64,000 nucleotides of DNA from Prevotella sp. (GTDB lineage Bacteria > Bacteroidota > Bacteroidia > Bacteroidales > Bacteroidaceae): the NCBI GenBank assembly GCA_017627765.1, contig JAGAGD010000044.1:1-64000 (forward strand). Direction: 5' to 3'. This document shows, piece after piece, positions 18,381 to 26,512 of this stretch; position 1 is the first letter of the stretch, and each line of letters begins with the position of its first letter. Below the pieces are notes generated by a model. That model was not told the DNA's origin. It was given only the letters and a program-made list of their open reading frames with translations, and searched no databases. The position numbers and the translations under genes are program-made.

Positions 18381-20075
18381 TTATATTGCACGTAAGAATT
18401 TGACTACAGCATCACGATCTTTCTTTGGAAGATTATAGAATTTAACCGTAGATTCGTAAGCTTCGCTCTGTTTGCTATAGCCATGCCACATGATAGCTTC
18501 AATCTCATTGCGTGCTCGGCAGTCATGTAGACGGTCTTCTGCTCCAGTGTTGACGAGAGACAGACCACGTCCCCATAGTGGAGTTGTGCGACACCATGAA
18601 CCATGAATGCCGTTCTTCATAAACAATCTATGCTGTACCATGTCGGTATATGGGTAGATGGTTTGATTCTGATAACGGGGCAAATTTAGATTTTTAGAGG
18701 TCAGCATTGTTGGTGACCAATAATCGTCTTTTGTTGTCTGCCATTTTGGACGGTGACAATAAGCACATCCAATTTCATTGAAAATCTTTTTACCGCGCTG
18801 TACTTCAGGATCGTTCAAATTACGTGCACGAGGGATTGCGAGTCCTCGATGCCAAACCATGAATGCCCAGAAGTTTTCGTCAGACATTTCAGGAGTGAAG
18901 TTATGCCATTCGTTATCAAACTGGTTTGTCTTAGGAGAGAGCAGGCCTTTAACTGCCGATTTTATGCCTTCTTCTGTACCGTCTGCATAATATGGCGATG
19001 TAGGATCTGCCTTGATAGCATTTATAACAGAAGGAGTCTCACTCATTCTTGTTGCCCAAGCATCGGTAGTGTAAAGATAAGGACGGTCTGTACGACTTAC
19101 GTTTGTAATGTTCCATATTGCATTTGCGCCAGCACCATCTTGTAAAGATCCACGAGTACATGCGTATGTGAATTTCTTTATGCGGTTAACTCCGTTTGCA
19201 GTGTATAGAGCAGTTGCAGCCCAGTCGTTTTTGTCTTTATCCCACATTGCAGGGTTCAAAGGTACTCCTGCTGCAGCCTCGCGCTGATACTGAGCTTTGA
19301 TGGAGTCGTCTGGTATGGCATCAATAAGTCCTGTACCTATAATTCCAATAGTTGACTCAAGGCGGAAAGCTACAGCACCAGTTTCGTATGGAGTAGGAGT
19401 CGTGTTGAATGCTGATTTTGGAATATAGAGTTCAGGATAGATCAGCTCATATTTTTCTCCGTCAGGGAATTGCATAGCCAGTCCGCTTTCCATCTGGTCG
19501 AGTACTTTCCAGTCAAGCTGAATCTGTTTTTCGTCGATAGGTGCGAGAAATGGTGAGGTGGCAATGGTCTGTGGCATACCTGTTACTTCTGCTACGTATG
19601 GACCGTCATCGCTGTTTTGTCCGTCAGACGGATGGTATACTACAAGCAGATATCCATTGCCCCATGTTGCAGTATACTGGCTAACACGCTTGCCATGTCC
19701 GTAGGCAGGATGGCAGTCGAGGCATCCTTTGCGCACAGCAGCAGGGCCTAAACCATTGAATGGAGGCTGAAACTCTGTAACGCTGCGCTCGAAAAACTGT
19801 TCTCCACGGTTAAAAGCTGTGATAAATCCTTGTTGAGTCACTGCTGGTGTCTCATCTTCATAGCAGCCTGCTGTAACATTTTGGGTTGTTCCAAGTTCTC
19901 CGCCAGGATACCATTCTTCTGCAAGGAAGTTGCCCACAGCCTTGCCAACGAAATTAGCGTCTTCATTGGTAATCTCCTTCAACGCGTCTTCGTCGTCATC
20001 AGTGCATGAAGTGAATGATATTGTCAGCATTGCGCCAAAGGCAATAATAGTAGATTTCTTTAATATATTATTCAT
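18381..20075 (-). CDS. Di-haem c-type oxidoreductase lipoprotein (DHOR / DUF1111-like)
   Basis: The 564-residue lipoprotein has lipobox FTSC (Cys24) followed by an acidic stretch. It has two haem-attachment sites: CLDCH at 118-122, preceded by NGLGP as in the di-haem oxidoreductase family, and CAYCH at 437-441. A later RTTPLWGRG motif is also typical. In other bacteria this family lies beside imelysin genes in iron-regulated clusters, where an electron-transfer role is assumed. Here the imelysin gene is 29 nt upstream and the haem ligase CcsBA follows. The periplasmic or surface location follows from the lipobox. Substrate and redox partner are unknown. Confidence 0.87.
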   Translation of the reverse strand: MNNILKKSTIIAFGAMLTISFTSCTDDDEDALKEITNEDANFVGKAVGNFLAEEWYPGGELGTTQNVTAGCYEDETPAVTQQGFITAFNRGEQFFERSVTEFQPPFNGLGPAAVRKGCLDCHPAYGHGKRVSQYTATWGNGYLLVVYHPSDGQNSDDGPYVAEVTGMPQTIATSPFLAPIDEKQIQLDWKVLDQMESGLAMQFPDGEKYELIYPELYIPKSAFNTTPTPYETGAVAFRLESTIGIIGTGLIDAIPDDSIKAQYQREAAAGVPLNPAMWDKDKNDWAATALYTANGVNRIKKFTYACTRGSLQDGAGANAIWNITNVSRTDRPYLYTTDAWATRMSETPSVINAIKADPTSPYYADGTEEGIKSAVKGLLSPKTNQFDNEWHNFTPEMSDENFWAFMVWHRGLAIPRARNLNDPEVQRGKKIFNEIGCAYCHRPKWQTTKDDYWSPTMLTSKNLNLPRYQNQTIYPYTDMVQHRLFMKNGIHGSWCRTTPLWGRGLSLVNTGAEDRLHDCRARNEIEAIMWHGYSKQSEAYESTVKFYNLPKKDRDAVVKFLRAI

Positions 20076-20104
20076 AATTATTGTGTTTCTTAAAGGTAAA
20101 TCAA

Positions 20105-21355
20105 TTAATGATTATGCTTAATCCATTCTGAAACCTCATTGAGCTTACCATCAAGGTCATTTATTGCATCCATTGCAGCCTTAACGTATGGGGTGTTTGG
20201 ACGATCGACAAAAGCAGAACCACTGTTAATGCAGGTATTAAGAGTCTTGAATGCGTTATCAAGATCAGCCTGAAGTTCATTTGCCATTGTTGCATTATAC
20301 TTTTTGAGATAGCTCATCAGCGATGCGTTTTCTGCGTTTTCTTTTTCGAAGTTGCCATAAAGAGAGTTTTTAATACTGATAATGTTGTCATAGAAGTCAA
20401 TAAATGATTTTTTGCTATAAGGTGATTCAATGTAGTTAGGGTCTTCACCACTATATGCCTGTCCCATCTTTGTGTTTGCAACTTCGTTTGCTATATTTGA
20501 ACAGCCAGATACAAGAATTGTTTCTGCAACCTTAAACCATGATGCGTATGTGCTTCCTGCTTTTGCCGCATTTAGCATATTCTCGCCATAATAGAGATCT
20601 TCAATACCGTTTACAGTAGTATTAAATTCACATTCTTCAACGCGTTCAATATGAGCTTTTGGAGCGTTCTCCCCCATCCAAGCAACTTCGAGTTGATAAC
20701 ACTTGTCGCGAAGGTCGCCTGCAACAGCAGTAGCATAAATGAGTTCTTGAAGTCCGTTTACGTTCTTTCCTGCAAAGTTTTTGTCTGTTTCGTTTGCTTT
20801 CAGAGCTTCCACTGTGCGGTTCTTGCCATCGCGGAAAATGATAAATTCAATGCCATGGAAACCAAGTAATTGTTCTGCCATAACAGTTCGAGCCCACTCA
20901 ATGCCATCTTCTCCTTTCAGTTGGTCTACTCGCCAACTGTCAGATAGTGTATTTGCAAGAACAAAAACGTCAAGTGGCCAAGTGTCAATGTGTGGGTCAA
21001 TTCCGAAATCGGTTGCTGCACCATATAGGAAAGCCTCGCTCTTTTCCCAATAAGCACGTGCGCTTAGGAATGTCTCACAAATTTTGTTGATGTCACCTTG
21101 TGACAAAGTGTTGTTCTGGAACTTAGTTGTTGCCTCGTTAAGCTGGTCATAAAGTTGCTCTGTTTGTGCTGCTAAGTTGCTGTAAGTTGGATAAACAACA
21201 TTTTTTACATACTGGTTCGTCAGAGATTGGAGTGCCAATTCTTTTTCTGTTAATTGACCTTCATTTACTTCATCGTCGTCACTACAGGAGGTGATGCCTG
21301 TAGCCATAGTACATGCTGCAATGAAGAACATTGCAAATTTGAAAATCTTTTTCAT
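20105..21355 (-). CDS. Imelysin-family (EfeO/M75-like) lipoprotein
   Basis: The 416-residue helical lipoprotein has Cys24 in ITSC followed by SDDDE. It carries the imelysin signature GxHxxE as GFHGIE at 165-170. The conserved ARAYWEKSEAFLYG and FGIDPHIDTWPLD segments come before it. Imelysin proteins (ICMP, IrpA, EfeO) are tied to iron uptake; peptidase activity, once proposed, is not established. The gene lies between the porin and the di-haem gene with only 29 nt to the latter. A joint role in acquiring or oxidising/reducing iron at the envelope is inferred from context. Confidence 0.88.
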   Translation of the reverse strand: MKKIFKFAMFFIAACTMATGITSCSDDDEVNEGQLTEKELALQSLTNQYVKNVVYPTYSNLAAQTEQLYDQLNEATTKFQNNTLSQGDINKICETFLSARAYWEKSEAFLYGAATDFGIDPHIDTWPLDVFVLANTLSDSWRVDQLKGEDGIEWARTVMAEQLLGFHGIEFIIFRDGKNRTVEALKANETDKNFAGKNVNGLQELIYATAVAGDLRDKCYQLEVAWMGENAPKAHIERVEECEFNTTVNGIEDLYYGENMLNAAKAGSTYASWFKVAETILVSGCSNIANEVANTKMGQAYSGEDPNYIESPYSKKSFIDFYDNIISIKNSLYGNFEKENAENASLMSYLKKYNATMANELQADLDNAFKTLNTCINSGSAFVDRPNTPYVKAAMDAINDLDGKLNEVSEWIKHNH

Positions 21356-21477
21356 TTTTAAATCGTTAGTTTTATAATAATTAAATAGGTTGAAAATTAT
21401 ACTAATTAAATAGTTTCAGCTGTGAGTAGTTTATAGTTATGACTCATAGTGGGTCTTAAATGTAATTATTTGTAATT

Positions 21478-21511
21478 GCCCATTACATACTTAATAAATA
21501 ATGTAATGGGC
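21478..21511. terminator. Stem-loop between the porin and imelysin genes
   Basis: An 11-bp perfect stem (21478-21488 GCCCATTACAT with 21501-21511) has a 12-nt loop. No strong T run follows on either strand, so it may act as a processing or mRNA-stability element rather than a full terminator. The 169-nt gap otherwise holds nothing recognisable. Confidence 0.45.
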
Positions 21512-21524
21512 TAGATAGTTTATT

Positions 21525-22832
21525 CTACAAGAAGAAGCCTTCATAAACAACTCCTATGTTGATAGAAGGCTCATTGTTGTAACCGCTTTTGAAAAAGCGA
21601 TGAGAATATTCTGCCTTAACTGCAATTTGTGGAATGGGGTAGTAGTTGATTCCTGCAGCGAGGCGATTGCGTTCTGTATATGTATAAGGTGCTTGTCCTT
21701 TTGCTGGGCGGTATGAATTATAATACTCATAGCGACCGAAGAAATAAAGTTTCTGAACTTCTGCCAGTTTCGGTATCTGTGAGAATATGTTGTAGCCAGC
21801 CTCAATGCCTGTTGCTATTGCATTTTTTCCGACAGGAGTAGTGCTGTATGGTGCTTCCTTAGATGTTATATTTCTCTTTATATTGCTTATTGTAGCAGCA
21901 TCTCCTACATAGCCATAGTCAACATTTCCGCGTATTACCCAGTTGTAGTTGTCAAAAGTAAAGTCGAAAGTTCCAACTGCAACTGTTCCTTTCACGCTGT
22001 CATACCGTTTGCCTTCACCTTCCATGTCGTGTGGAAAAGTATTGTGCATTGCGTTGCCTATATATCCGCTAAGTCCCATGCGCAGACCCTTTATGCTATA
22101 GTTGTCGAGTCGAAGTGCAACTCCATATTTGTTTGCAACTTTATATTCAAATACAGACTTAGGACCATTGTGAGTCCACCCGTCGCGGTTGAACATAAAA
22201 GCATCAAGTCCTGCAAGAATCTGAAGCTCGTATCTGAAGTCGCCACTGCGTCCCCAAAAGCTTATACCTGTGTCGTGCCATGTACTCGGAAGTATAGTGT
22301 TTTCACCCTCTGGACGATAAACTGTAAAATAATTAAGAGGCTCATGATATGCATTGTTAAGTCCTACAGGTACAACGATGTGGCCTATGCGTATATTTGC
22401 CCACTTGCCAAATGATTTCTGAATCCATAATTGCTCAAGTTCAACTTCGCCGCCTTTTTCAACTTCCTTTTCCCATTCGGCAGCTTCGTCAAACTCACGT
22501 TCCATTGCTACACCAGTTCCCCCGTGTTCAAATTCTATTTCTGTGCCTAATGTCCAGCCTTTCCCAAAGTCGTAACCGAGATAGATTACAGCGTGGGGAA
22601 TATCAAAACGTCCATGACTTGGGTCGTCTTTGTATTGTTGCGGACGAGAATATCTATATACATTGTCGCTATAGAAATTGCGTGCCATCACAACTTCCCC
22701 ATATCCTCCTATACTCAACCTGTTGCCTTTGACATGTTGCATTACGCTGTCGCCCGCCACTTCTTGCGCATTAGTAGTAGATGCAATGCAGCAAGCAGCG
22801 CAGAGCATGAATGATGTAAAAAAATTATTCAT
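21525..22832 (-). CDS. Outer-membrane porin-like beta-barrel protein
   Basis: The 435-residue protein has a signal peptide ending near TNAQE. It then shows alternating aromatic/hydrophobic strands (LSIGGYGEVVMARNF, AVIYLGYDFGKGWTLGTEIEFEHGG) and ends in GVVYEGFFL with a C-terminal aromatic pair, all typical of a porin barrel of the OprP-like class. It is first in the - strand locus, reading on to the imelysin and di-haem genes. It has a long leader of about 195 nt from the promoter at 23035-23065. It presumably supplies the outer-membrane passage for that locus. Specific substrate unknown. Confidence 0.82.
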   Translation of the reverse strand: MNNFFTSFMLCAACCIASTTNAQEVAGDSVMQHVKGNRLSIGGYGEVVMARNFYSDNVYRYSRPQQYKDDPSHGRFDIPHAVIYLGYDFGKGWTLGTEIEFEHGGTGVAMEREFDEAAEWEKEVEKGGEVELEQLWIQKSFGKWANIRIGHIVVPVGLNNAYHEPLNYFTVYRPEGENTILPSTWHDTGISFWGRSGDFRYELQILAGLDAFMFNRDGWTHNGPKSVFEYKVANKYGVALRLDNYSIKGLRMGLSGYIGNAMHNTFPHDMEGEGKRYDSVKGTVAVGTFDFTFDNYNWVIRGNVDYGYVGDAATISNIKRNITSKEAPYSTTPVGKNAIATGIEAGYNIFSQIPKLAEVQKLYFFGRYEYYNSYRPAKGQAPYTYTERNRLAAGINYYPIPQIAVKAEYSHRFFKSGYNNEPSINIGVVYEGFFL

Positions 22833-23197
22833 ATCTTTTCTTAGTTTGTAATATTATAAGCGTTTCCAGTTTTATAAAAAAAGAGTGCAGGTTTTTAGCT
22901 GCTGTCTTGTCTCAGAATTACACTTTACATAATAATTGAATTGGTAAGCGGATTATTTTCTTTGTACAAGAGTTGCACCCATCACTGCACTTTTTATGTC
23001 TTATAGTTTCGTGTTTCATTGTTCTTAGCGTTTGCAAAATTAAGTGGTTTAAGCAAAATATACAATACTCAAAAGTTGGTAAAATGCTTTTAATAAGAAA
23101 ATGGTATTGTGAGATTTGTCGTATAAATACCTATTATTAGTTATTGCGTATTTCATTAAAAATGTGTTACTTTGCAACGTTTTAAAGAGTAAAAACG
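22833..23197. promoter_or_regulatory. Divergent control region of the porin locus and the RIC-LuxR gene
   Basis: The 365 bases hold two facing promoters. For the - strand, TTG (23065-23063) and TAATTTTG (23042-23035) are 20 bp apart, giving a porin leader of about 195 nt. For the + strand, TTG (23144-23146) and TTACTTTG (23167-23174, one mismatch) are 20 bp apart. In the - strand leader, AAAAAGTGCAG (22995-22985) can pair with CTGCACTcTTTTT (from 22890), ending in a T run. This is a possible attenuator. Confidence 0.65.
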
Positions 23198-24151
23198 ATG
23201 AAACATCAGAAAATGTATGAAGCGGACGATAAGATGATTTCTCTTATTCGCGATAACTATAGTCTACTTCAGAGTTTGGGTAGTTTCGGTATCAATCTCG
23301 GTTTTGGTGACAAAACTGTACGTGAAGTATGTGATGACCAAAATGTTGATACATATACCTTTCTTGCAGTAGTTAATTTCACAATAAATGGGTATCGTGA
23401 CTTTGACGATGTGGATAAGTTGTCAATACCGACACTTATGCAGTATTTGCGTGCAAGCCATGAATACTATATAGATTTTCAGCTACCTTTCATCCGCAAG
23501 GGACTTCAGAATGCTCTTGATGAGCACGACAATCTGGCTCGCCTTATAATGAGACTATATGACGAGTATGCACATTCTATACGTAGCCACATGAAATATG
23601 AGGAGAAAACAGTATTCCCTTATGTTAATAATCTCTTGGAAGGACGTATAACAAATAACTTTGATATTGAGACTTATTCAAAACATCATGGCAAGACAGA
23701 TGAGAAACTACGCGAATTGAAGAGCATTATCATAAAATATCTGCCAAGCGATGGCTTGCATAACAATCAGCTCTCTGCCACACTCTATAATATATATAAT
23801 AATGAGGAGTGGCTTGCACTTCATGCAGAAGTTGAAGAACACTTGTTTATACCTGCAATCAGATGGCTTGAAAGAAAATCTAAGCAGACGGATGTTTCGG
23901 CAAAAATATCAAATATGATTAGTCCTTCAGGCACAACTGAGACTCTGAGTGAACGTGAGAAAGATGTTATTATTTGTGTAGTTCAGGGCATGACAAATAA
24001 AGAAATTGCAGATAATCTCTGTATTTCAATTAATACAGTTATTACTCATCGTCGCAATATTGCGAAGAAACTGCAAATTCATAGTGCTGCAGGTCTTACT
24101 ATTTATGCAATAGTTAATAATTTTGTTGATATTAGTAGCGTAAATCTTTAG
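23198..24151 (+). CDS. RIC/YtfE-like hemerythrin domain fused to a LuxR-type DNA-binding domain
   Basis: The protein has 317 residues in three parts. Residues about 12-62 align with the ScdA/RIC N-terminal domain, but its CysCys is replaced (GINLGFGDKTVREVC). Residues about 80-226 form a hemerythrin/RIC four-helix di-iron domain. Candidate ligands are His88, His131, Glu135, His163 or 164, His209 and Glu213; HMKYEEKTVFP and HAEVEEHLFIP match the HxxxE(E)xxxFP pattern. Residues 249-306 are a LuxR helix-turn-helix (LSEREKDVI, NTVITHRRNI). RIC proteins handle iron released by NO or oxidative damage. The fusion and lost cysteines suggest an O2, NO or iron sensor. It is divergent from the porin-imelysin-di-haem locus, its most likely target. 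Confidence 0.85.
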   Translation: MKHQKMYEADDKMISLIRDNYSLLQSLGSFGINLGFGDKTVREVCDDQNVDTYTFLAVVNFTINGYRDFDDVDKLSIPTLMQYLRASHEYYIDFQLPFIRKGLQNALDEHDNLARLIMRLYDEYAHSIRSHMKYEEKTVFPYVNNLLEGRITNNFDIETYSKHHGKTDEKLRELKSIIIKYLPSDGLHNNQLSATLYNIYNNEEWLALHAEVEEHLFIPAIRWLERKSKQTDVSAKISNMISPSGTTETLSEREKDVIICVVQGMTNKEIADNLCISINTVITHRRNIAKKLQIHSAAGLTIYAIVNNFVDISSVNL

Positions 24152-24299
24152 CATTTCATAGATTGCTTAGTGTGCAATGCTTCACTTTAAAATATTGCGC
24201 TTTTCATGTGCTTTGCTTACTGAAATGCAGGCAAAATGAATGAAATATCGTGGAATATTGCTAAAAATGAATTTTTTTTGAAAAAAATAAGGAAAAAGT

Positions 24300-24330
24300 T
24301 TGGCGGTTCCGGAAAATAGTCATACCTTTG
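24300..24330 (+). promoter_or_regulatory. Promoter of the tRNA-Arg gene
   Basis: TTTGG at 24299-24303 (TTG at 24300-24302) and TACCTTTG at 24323-24330 are 20 bp apart, a near-perfect Bacteroidota promoter. The tRNA starts 20 nt later. Confidence 0.8.
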
Positions 24331-24350
24331 CAACCGCAAAACAAAAGCAA

Positions 24351-24424
24351 GGCTCCCTAGCTCAACTGAATAGAGCATCTGACTACGGATCAGAAGGTTG
24401 TGGGTTTGAATCCCGCGGGAGTCA
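24351..24424 (+). tRNA. tRNA-Arg (anticodon ACG)
   Basis: The cloverleaf is complete. The acceptor stem pairs GGCTCCC with GGGAGTC, with discriminator A and no encoded CCA. The D stem is GCTC/GAGC. The anticodon stem TCTGA/TCAGA encloses loop CTACGGA with anticodon ACG, and the T stem is GTGGG/CCCGC. The D loop has A at position 19 where G is near-universal, and the T loop reads TTTGAAT with T56 instead of C56. The two changes compensate each other (19-56 pair G-C to A-U). Confidence 0.95.
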
Positions 24425-24429
24425 CAAGA

Positions 24430-24461
24430 AAAGGACACTTCTATAGAGTGTCCTTTTTTTG
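24430..24461 (+). terminator. Terminator after tRNA-Arg
   Basis: A 10-bp stem (AAAGGACACT at 24430-24439 with 24447-24456) has a 7-nt loop and is followed by a T run. Confidence 0.85.
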
Positions 24462-24528
24462 TTTATGCATAGTTGAGTAAATTGATAATAAAGCAAATGC
24501 AGGTTCATTGTGAGCCTGCATTTGCTTT

Positions 24529-26337
24529 TTATGGAATCAGTTGTGTTTTTAGGAATTCATTAAATGTTGCTTTATAACCATTAAAAACATTTATATCAAC
24601 ATCACCTTGAATGCCGTTTACTCGTCCGTCAGGACTCAGTTGCCAATAAATCAGATGTACGTCGGGTTTATATTCTCCGTAGCGTGCAATCCAAATATTG
24701 TAACGTTTCTTTATGTCTGGTGCATCAACAAGATACCTGTTGACAAACGATTGTCCTACATATAGAATGGGTCTGCATCCTGTTGCATTCTCAACTAAGC
24801 GTAGCCATGTGCGTATTCTGTTCAGCAAGACTTCTGGACCGCCCATGTCCATGATTTGTTTGTGGGTTGGTTCCACATCGAGAACAGGTGGAAAATCGCC
24901 GCGTTTTAAGTGAGTATGTTTCAGAAAATAGTTTGCCTGTGCAACTGCTCCAGATTTTGTAGAGAAAAAGTGATATGCTCCGACTCGCTTGCCATGCTTG
25001 CGAGCTGCAATGTAGTCACTGTTGTAGTATTTATTGAGTATTGTTGTTCCTTCTGTTGATTTTATGTATACGAATGATACAGGGTAGTTAACCTTTCCGC
25101 TTATTCGTTTTTTGCTTATGTGTCCGAGTTGTGTGATGCGAAGGTTTGACCAGTCTATTCCATATTTCTTTTTGCCTATATCGTGCTGATAGCGTGAAAT
25201 GTCAATGCCGTAAATCCTGTCAGACGTATAGTTAAGTCTTTCTCCTTTGAAAATATTTTCCGCCCATTCGCCTGTTCTTGCTGCTTTTCGTGGTTCGCTG
25301 CTGAATCCGAAACCGTCGCGCATATCAGATAGCCAATGACCTTCGTAGAAGCTGTGGTCGCGACTATCATATGAACCATGTCCGTTGGCTTGTCCTAATT
25401 TGTTGAATTGTCCGGTATATGTGCCTAGGGAGTCTTTTCTTACTCCTTCAGTCAGAGTGTCTGAATCCCAAAGCCCTAAGAAGCGGCGATGCAGACTGTC
25501 GGTTGTGAGACCGTAAATATGTGATGGCAGGAATTTTTTACCAACTCCAGCTCTGCACATTCTCACCAAATCTCTATTCAGTGAGTCTGACATTGACATG
25601 ATTGGTTTAATTAATTCAGTATTCTCATAATATCTTGGTCTTACTCCGATTGGTTTTGTCTTGTCTGTAGTTTGGAACATCTGTTGTGATCCAGACAACT
25701 TTTTTACCAATCTGCAAGCCTTTTTTGTTACATTGTTTTTGCGGTCTCTATATAGTGCTAAATATGAATCTTGTTTCTTTGCAGAATACTTAGAGAAGTC
25801 TGAGTTGTTTTTCAGTGTATCAAGCAGTTGAGACTTTTTGCTTATTATGTTTTTTATGTTTTCGTGATGTTTGATCACCATGTCATAGCCTTCATCTTGA
25901 ACACCATGCGCACGTAGATAATATTCGAGTTCATCAGACTCCTTCTTTAATCTCTTAATATCTTTTTCAAGTTCCGATTTCTTGGAATTAACAATTTGCC
26001 TTATGTCTTTTTCTCCTATATTTTTTTCGGTATTTGGTTGACATTCAGCAATGAACATGCCATAGCATGAAGGGATGAGTCTGTATTTGTTTACCCATGA
26101 AGCAGCATGATTGGTAGTCGTGTCGATATAGTTGAATATTGCTTTATTGTTAAGCATGACACTCTCTATATGATGCTTTTGGAGTACCATTTGGCACTTT
26201 TCTATTTCCGACTGGCTGCGCGGTTTCAAGTGCCATGCCAATTGCATTGCTGTCATCAATAGTAGGGTTATAATTAGAAATCTGACAGCCTTGCGTTCTG
26301 TCAGATTAAAGTATTTTTCTTTATGCTCGTTTTTCAT
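24529..26337 (-). CDS. Membrane-anchored MORN-GH25 lysozyme-like protein
   Basis: The 602-residue protein has a short cytoplasmic N-terminus and one membrane helix (about 18-38). A charged coiled region follows (about 95-210). MORN-like repeats come next (about 315-350: YTGQF, GHGSYDS, FYEGHW, DGFGF). The C-terminal GH25 domain begins at 377 with GIDISRYQ and contains the catalytic-site DVEP and the closing WQLSPDGRVNGIQGDVDIN. GH25 enzymes cleave the MurNAc-GlcNAc bond of peptidoglycan. The MORN segment may position the enzyme at membrane or peptide partners. It is transcribed alone from the promoter at 26361-26392. Confidence 0.88.
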   Translation of the reverse strand: MKNEHKEKYFNLTERKAVRFLIITLLLMTAMQLAWHLKPRSQSEIEKCQMVLQKHHIESVMLNNKAIFNYIDTTTNHAASWVNKYRLIPSCYGMFIAECQPNTEKNIGEKDIRQIVNSKKSELEKDIKRLKKESDELEYYLRAHGVQDEGYDMVIKHHENIKNIISKKSQLLDTLKNNSDFSKYSAKKQDSYLALYRDRKNNVTKKACRLVKKLSGSQQMFQTTDKTKPIGVRPRYYENTELIKPIMSMSDSLNRDLVRMCRAGVGKKFLPSHIYGLTTDSLHRRFLGLWDSDTLTEGVRKDSLGTYTGQFNKLGQANGHGSYDSRDHSFYEGHWLSDMRDGFGFSSEPRKAARTGEWAENIFKGERLNYTSDRIYGIDISRYQHDIGKKKYGIDWSNLRITQLGHISKKRISGKVNYPVSFVYIKSTEGTTILNKYYNSDYIAARKHGKRVGAYHFFSTKSGAVAQANYFLKHTHLKRGDFPPVLDVEPTHKQIMDMGGPEVLLNRIRTWLRLVENATGCRPILYVGQSFVNRYLVDAPDIKKRYNIWIARYGEYKPDVHLIYWQLSPDGRVNGIQGDVDINVFNGYKATFNEFLKTQLIP

Positions 26338-26360
26338 TAGTTAATTCGTCTATTGTTGCG

Positions 26361-26392
26361 CAAAGGTAATAAGAAAACTCTGAATAAGACAA
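26361..26392 (-). promoter_or_regulatory. Promoter of the GH25 gene
   Basis: On the - strand, TTG (26392-26390) and TACCTTTG (26368-26361) are 21 bp apart. The start codon lies about 24 nt downstream of the -7 box. Confidence 0.75.
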
Positions 26393-26433
26393 TTCTTTTT
26401 AAGTCTTTTTCCGACCGTTTGCAAAAAAATATT

Positions 26434-26463
26434 TTGATTTGTCAGATTTAGTTGTTAATTTTG
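26434..26463 (+). promoter_or_regulatory. Promoter of the GH20 gene
   Basis: TTG at 26434-26436 and TAATTTTG at 26456-26463 are 19 bp apart. This favours the ATG at 26513 (or 26507) over an in-frame TTG at 26495. Confidence 0.75.
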
Positions 26464-26512
26464 CAAAGCAAACCACTTTATGATTTAATTTAAATTGTTT
26501 CTATCAATGCTT

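Noticed and set aside
22833..23042. Possible TPP riboswitch in the porin leader (GGGTGC, CTGAGA and ACCTG occur in order)
   Set aside because: The GGATAATGCCAGCG-type segment after ACCTG is missing and the pairing geometry does not fit; the partial matches look coincidental.
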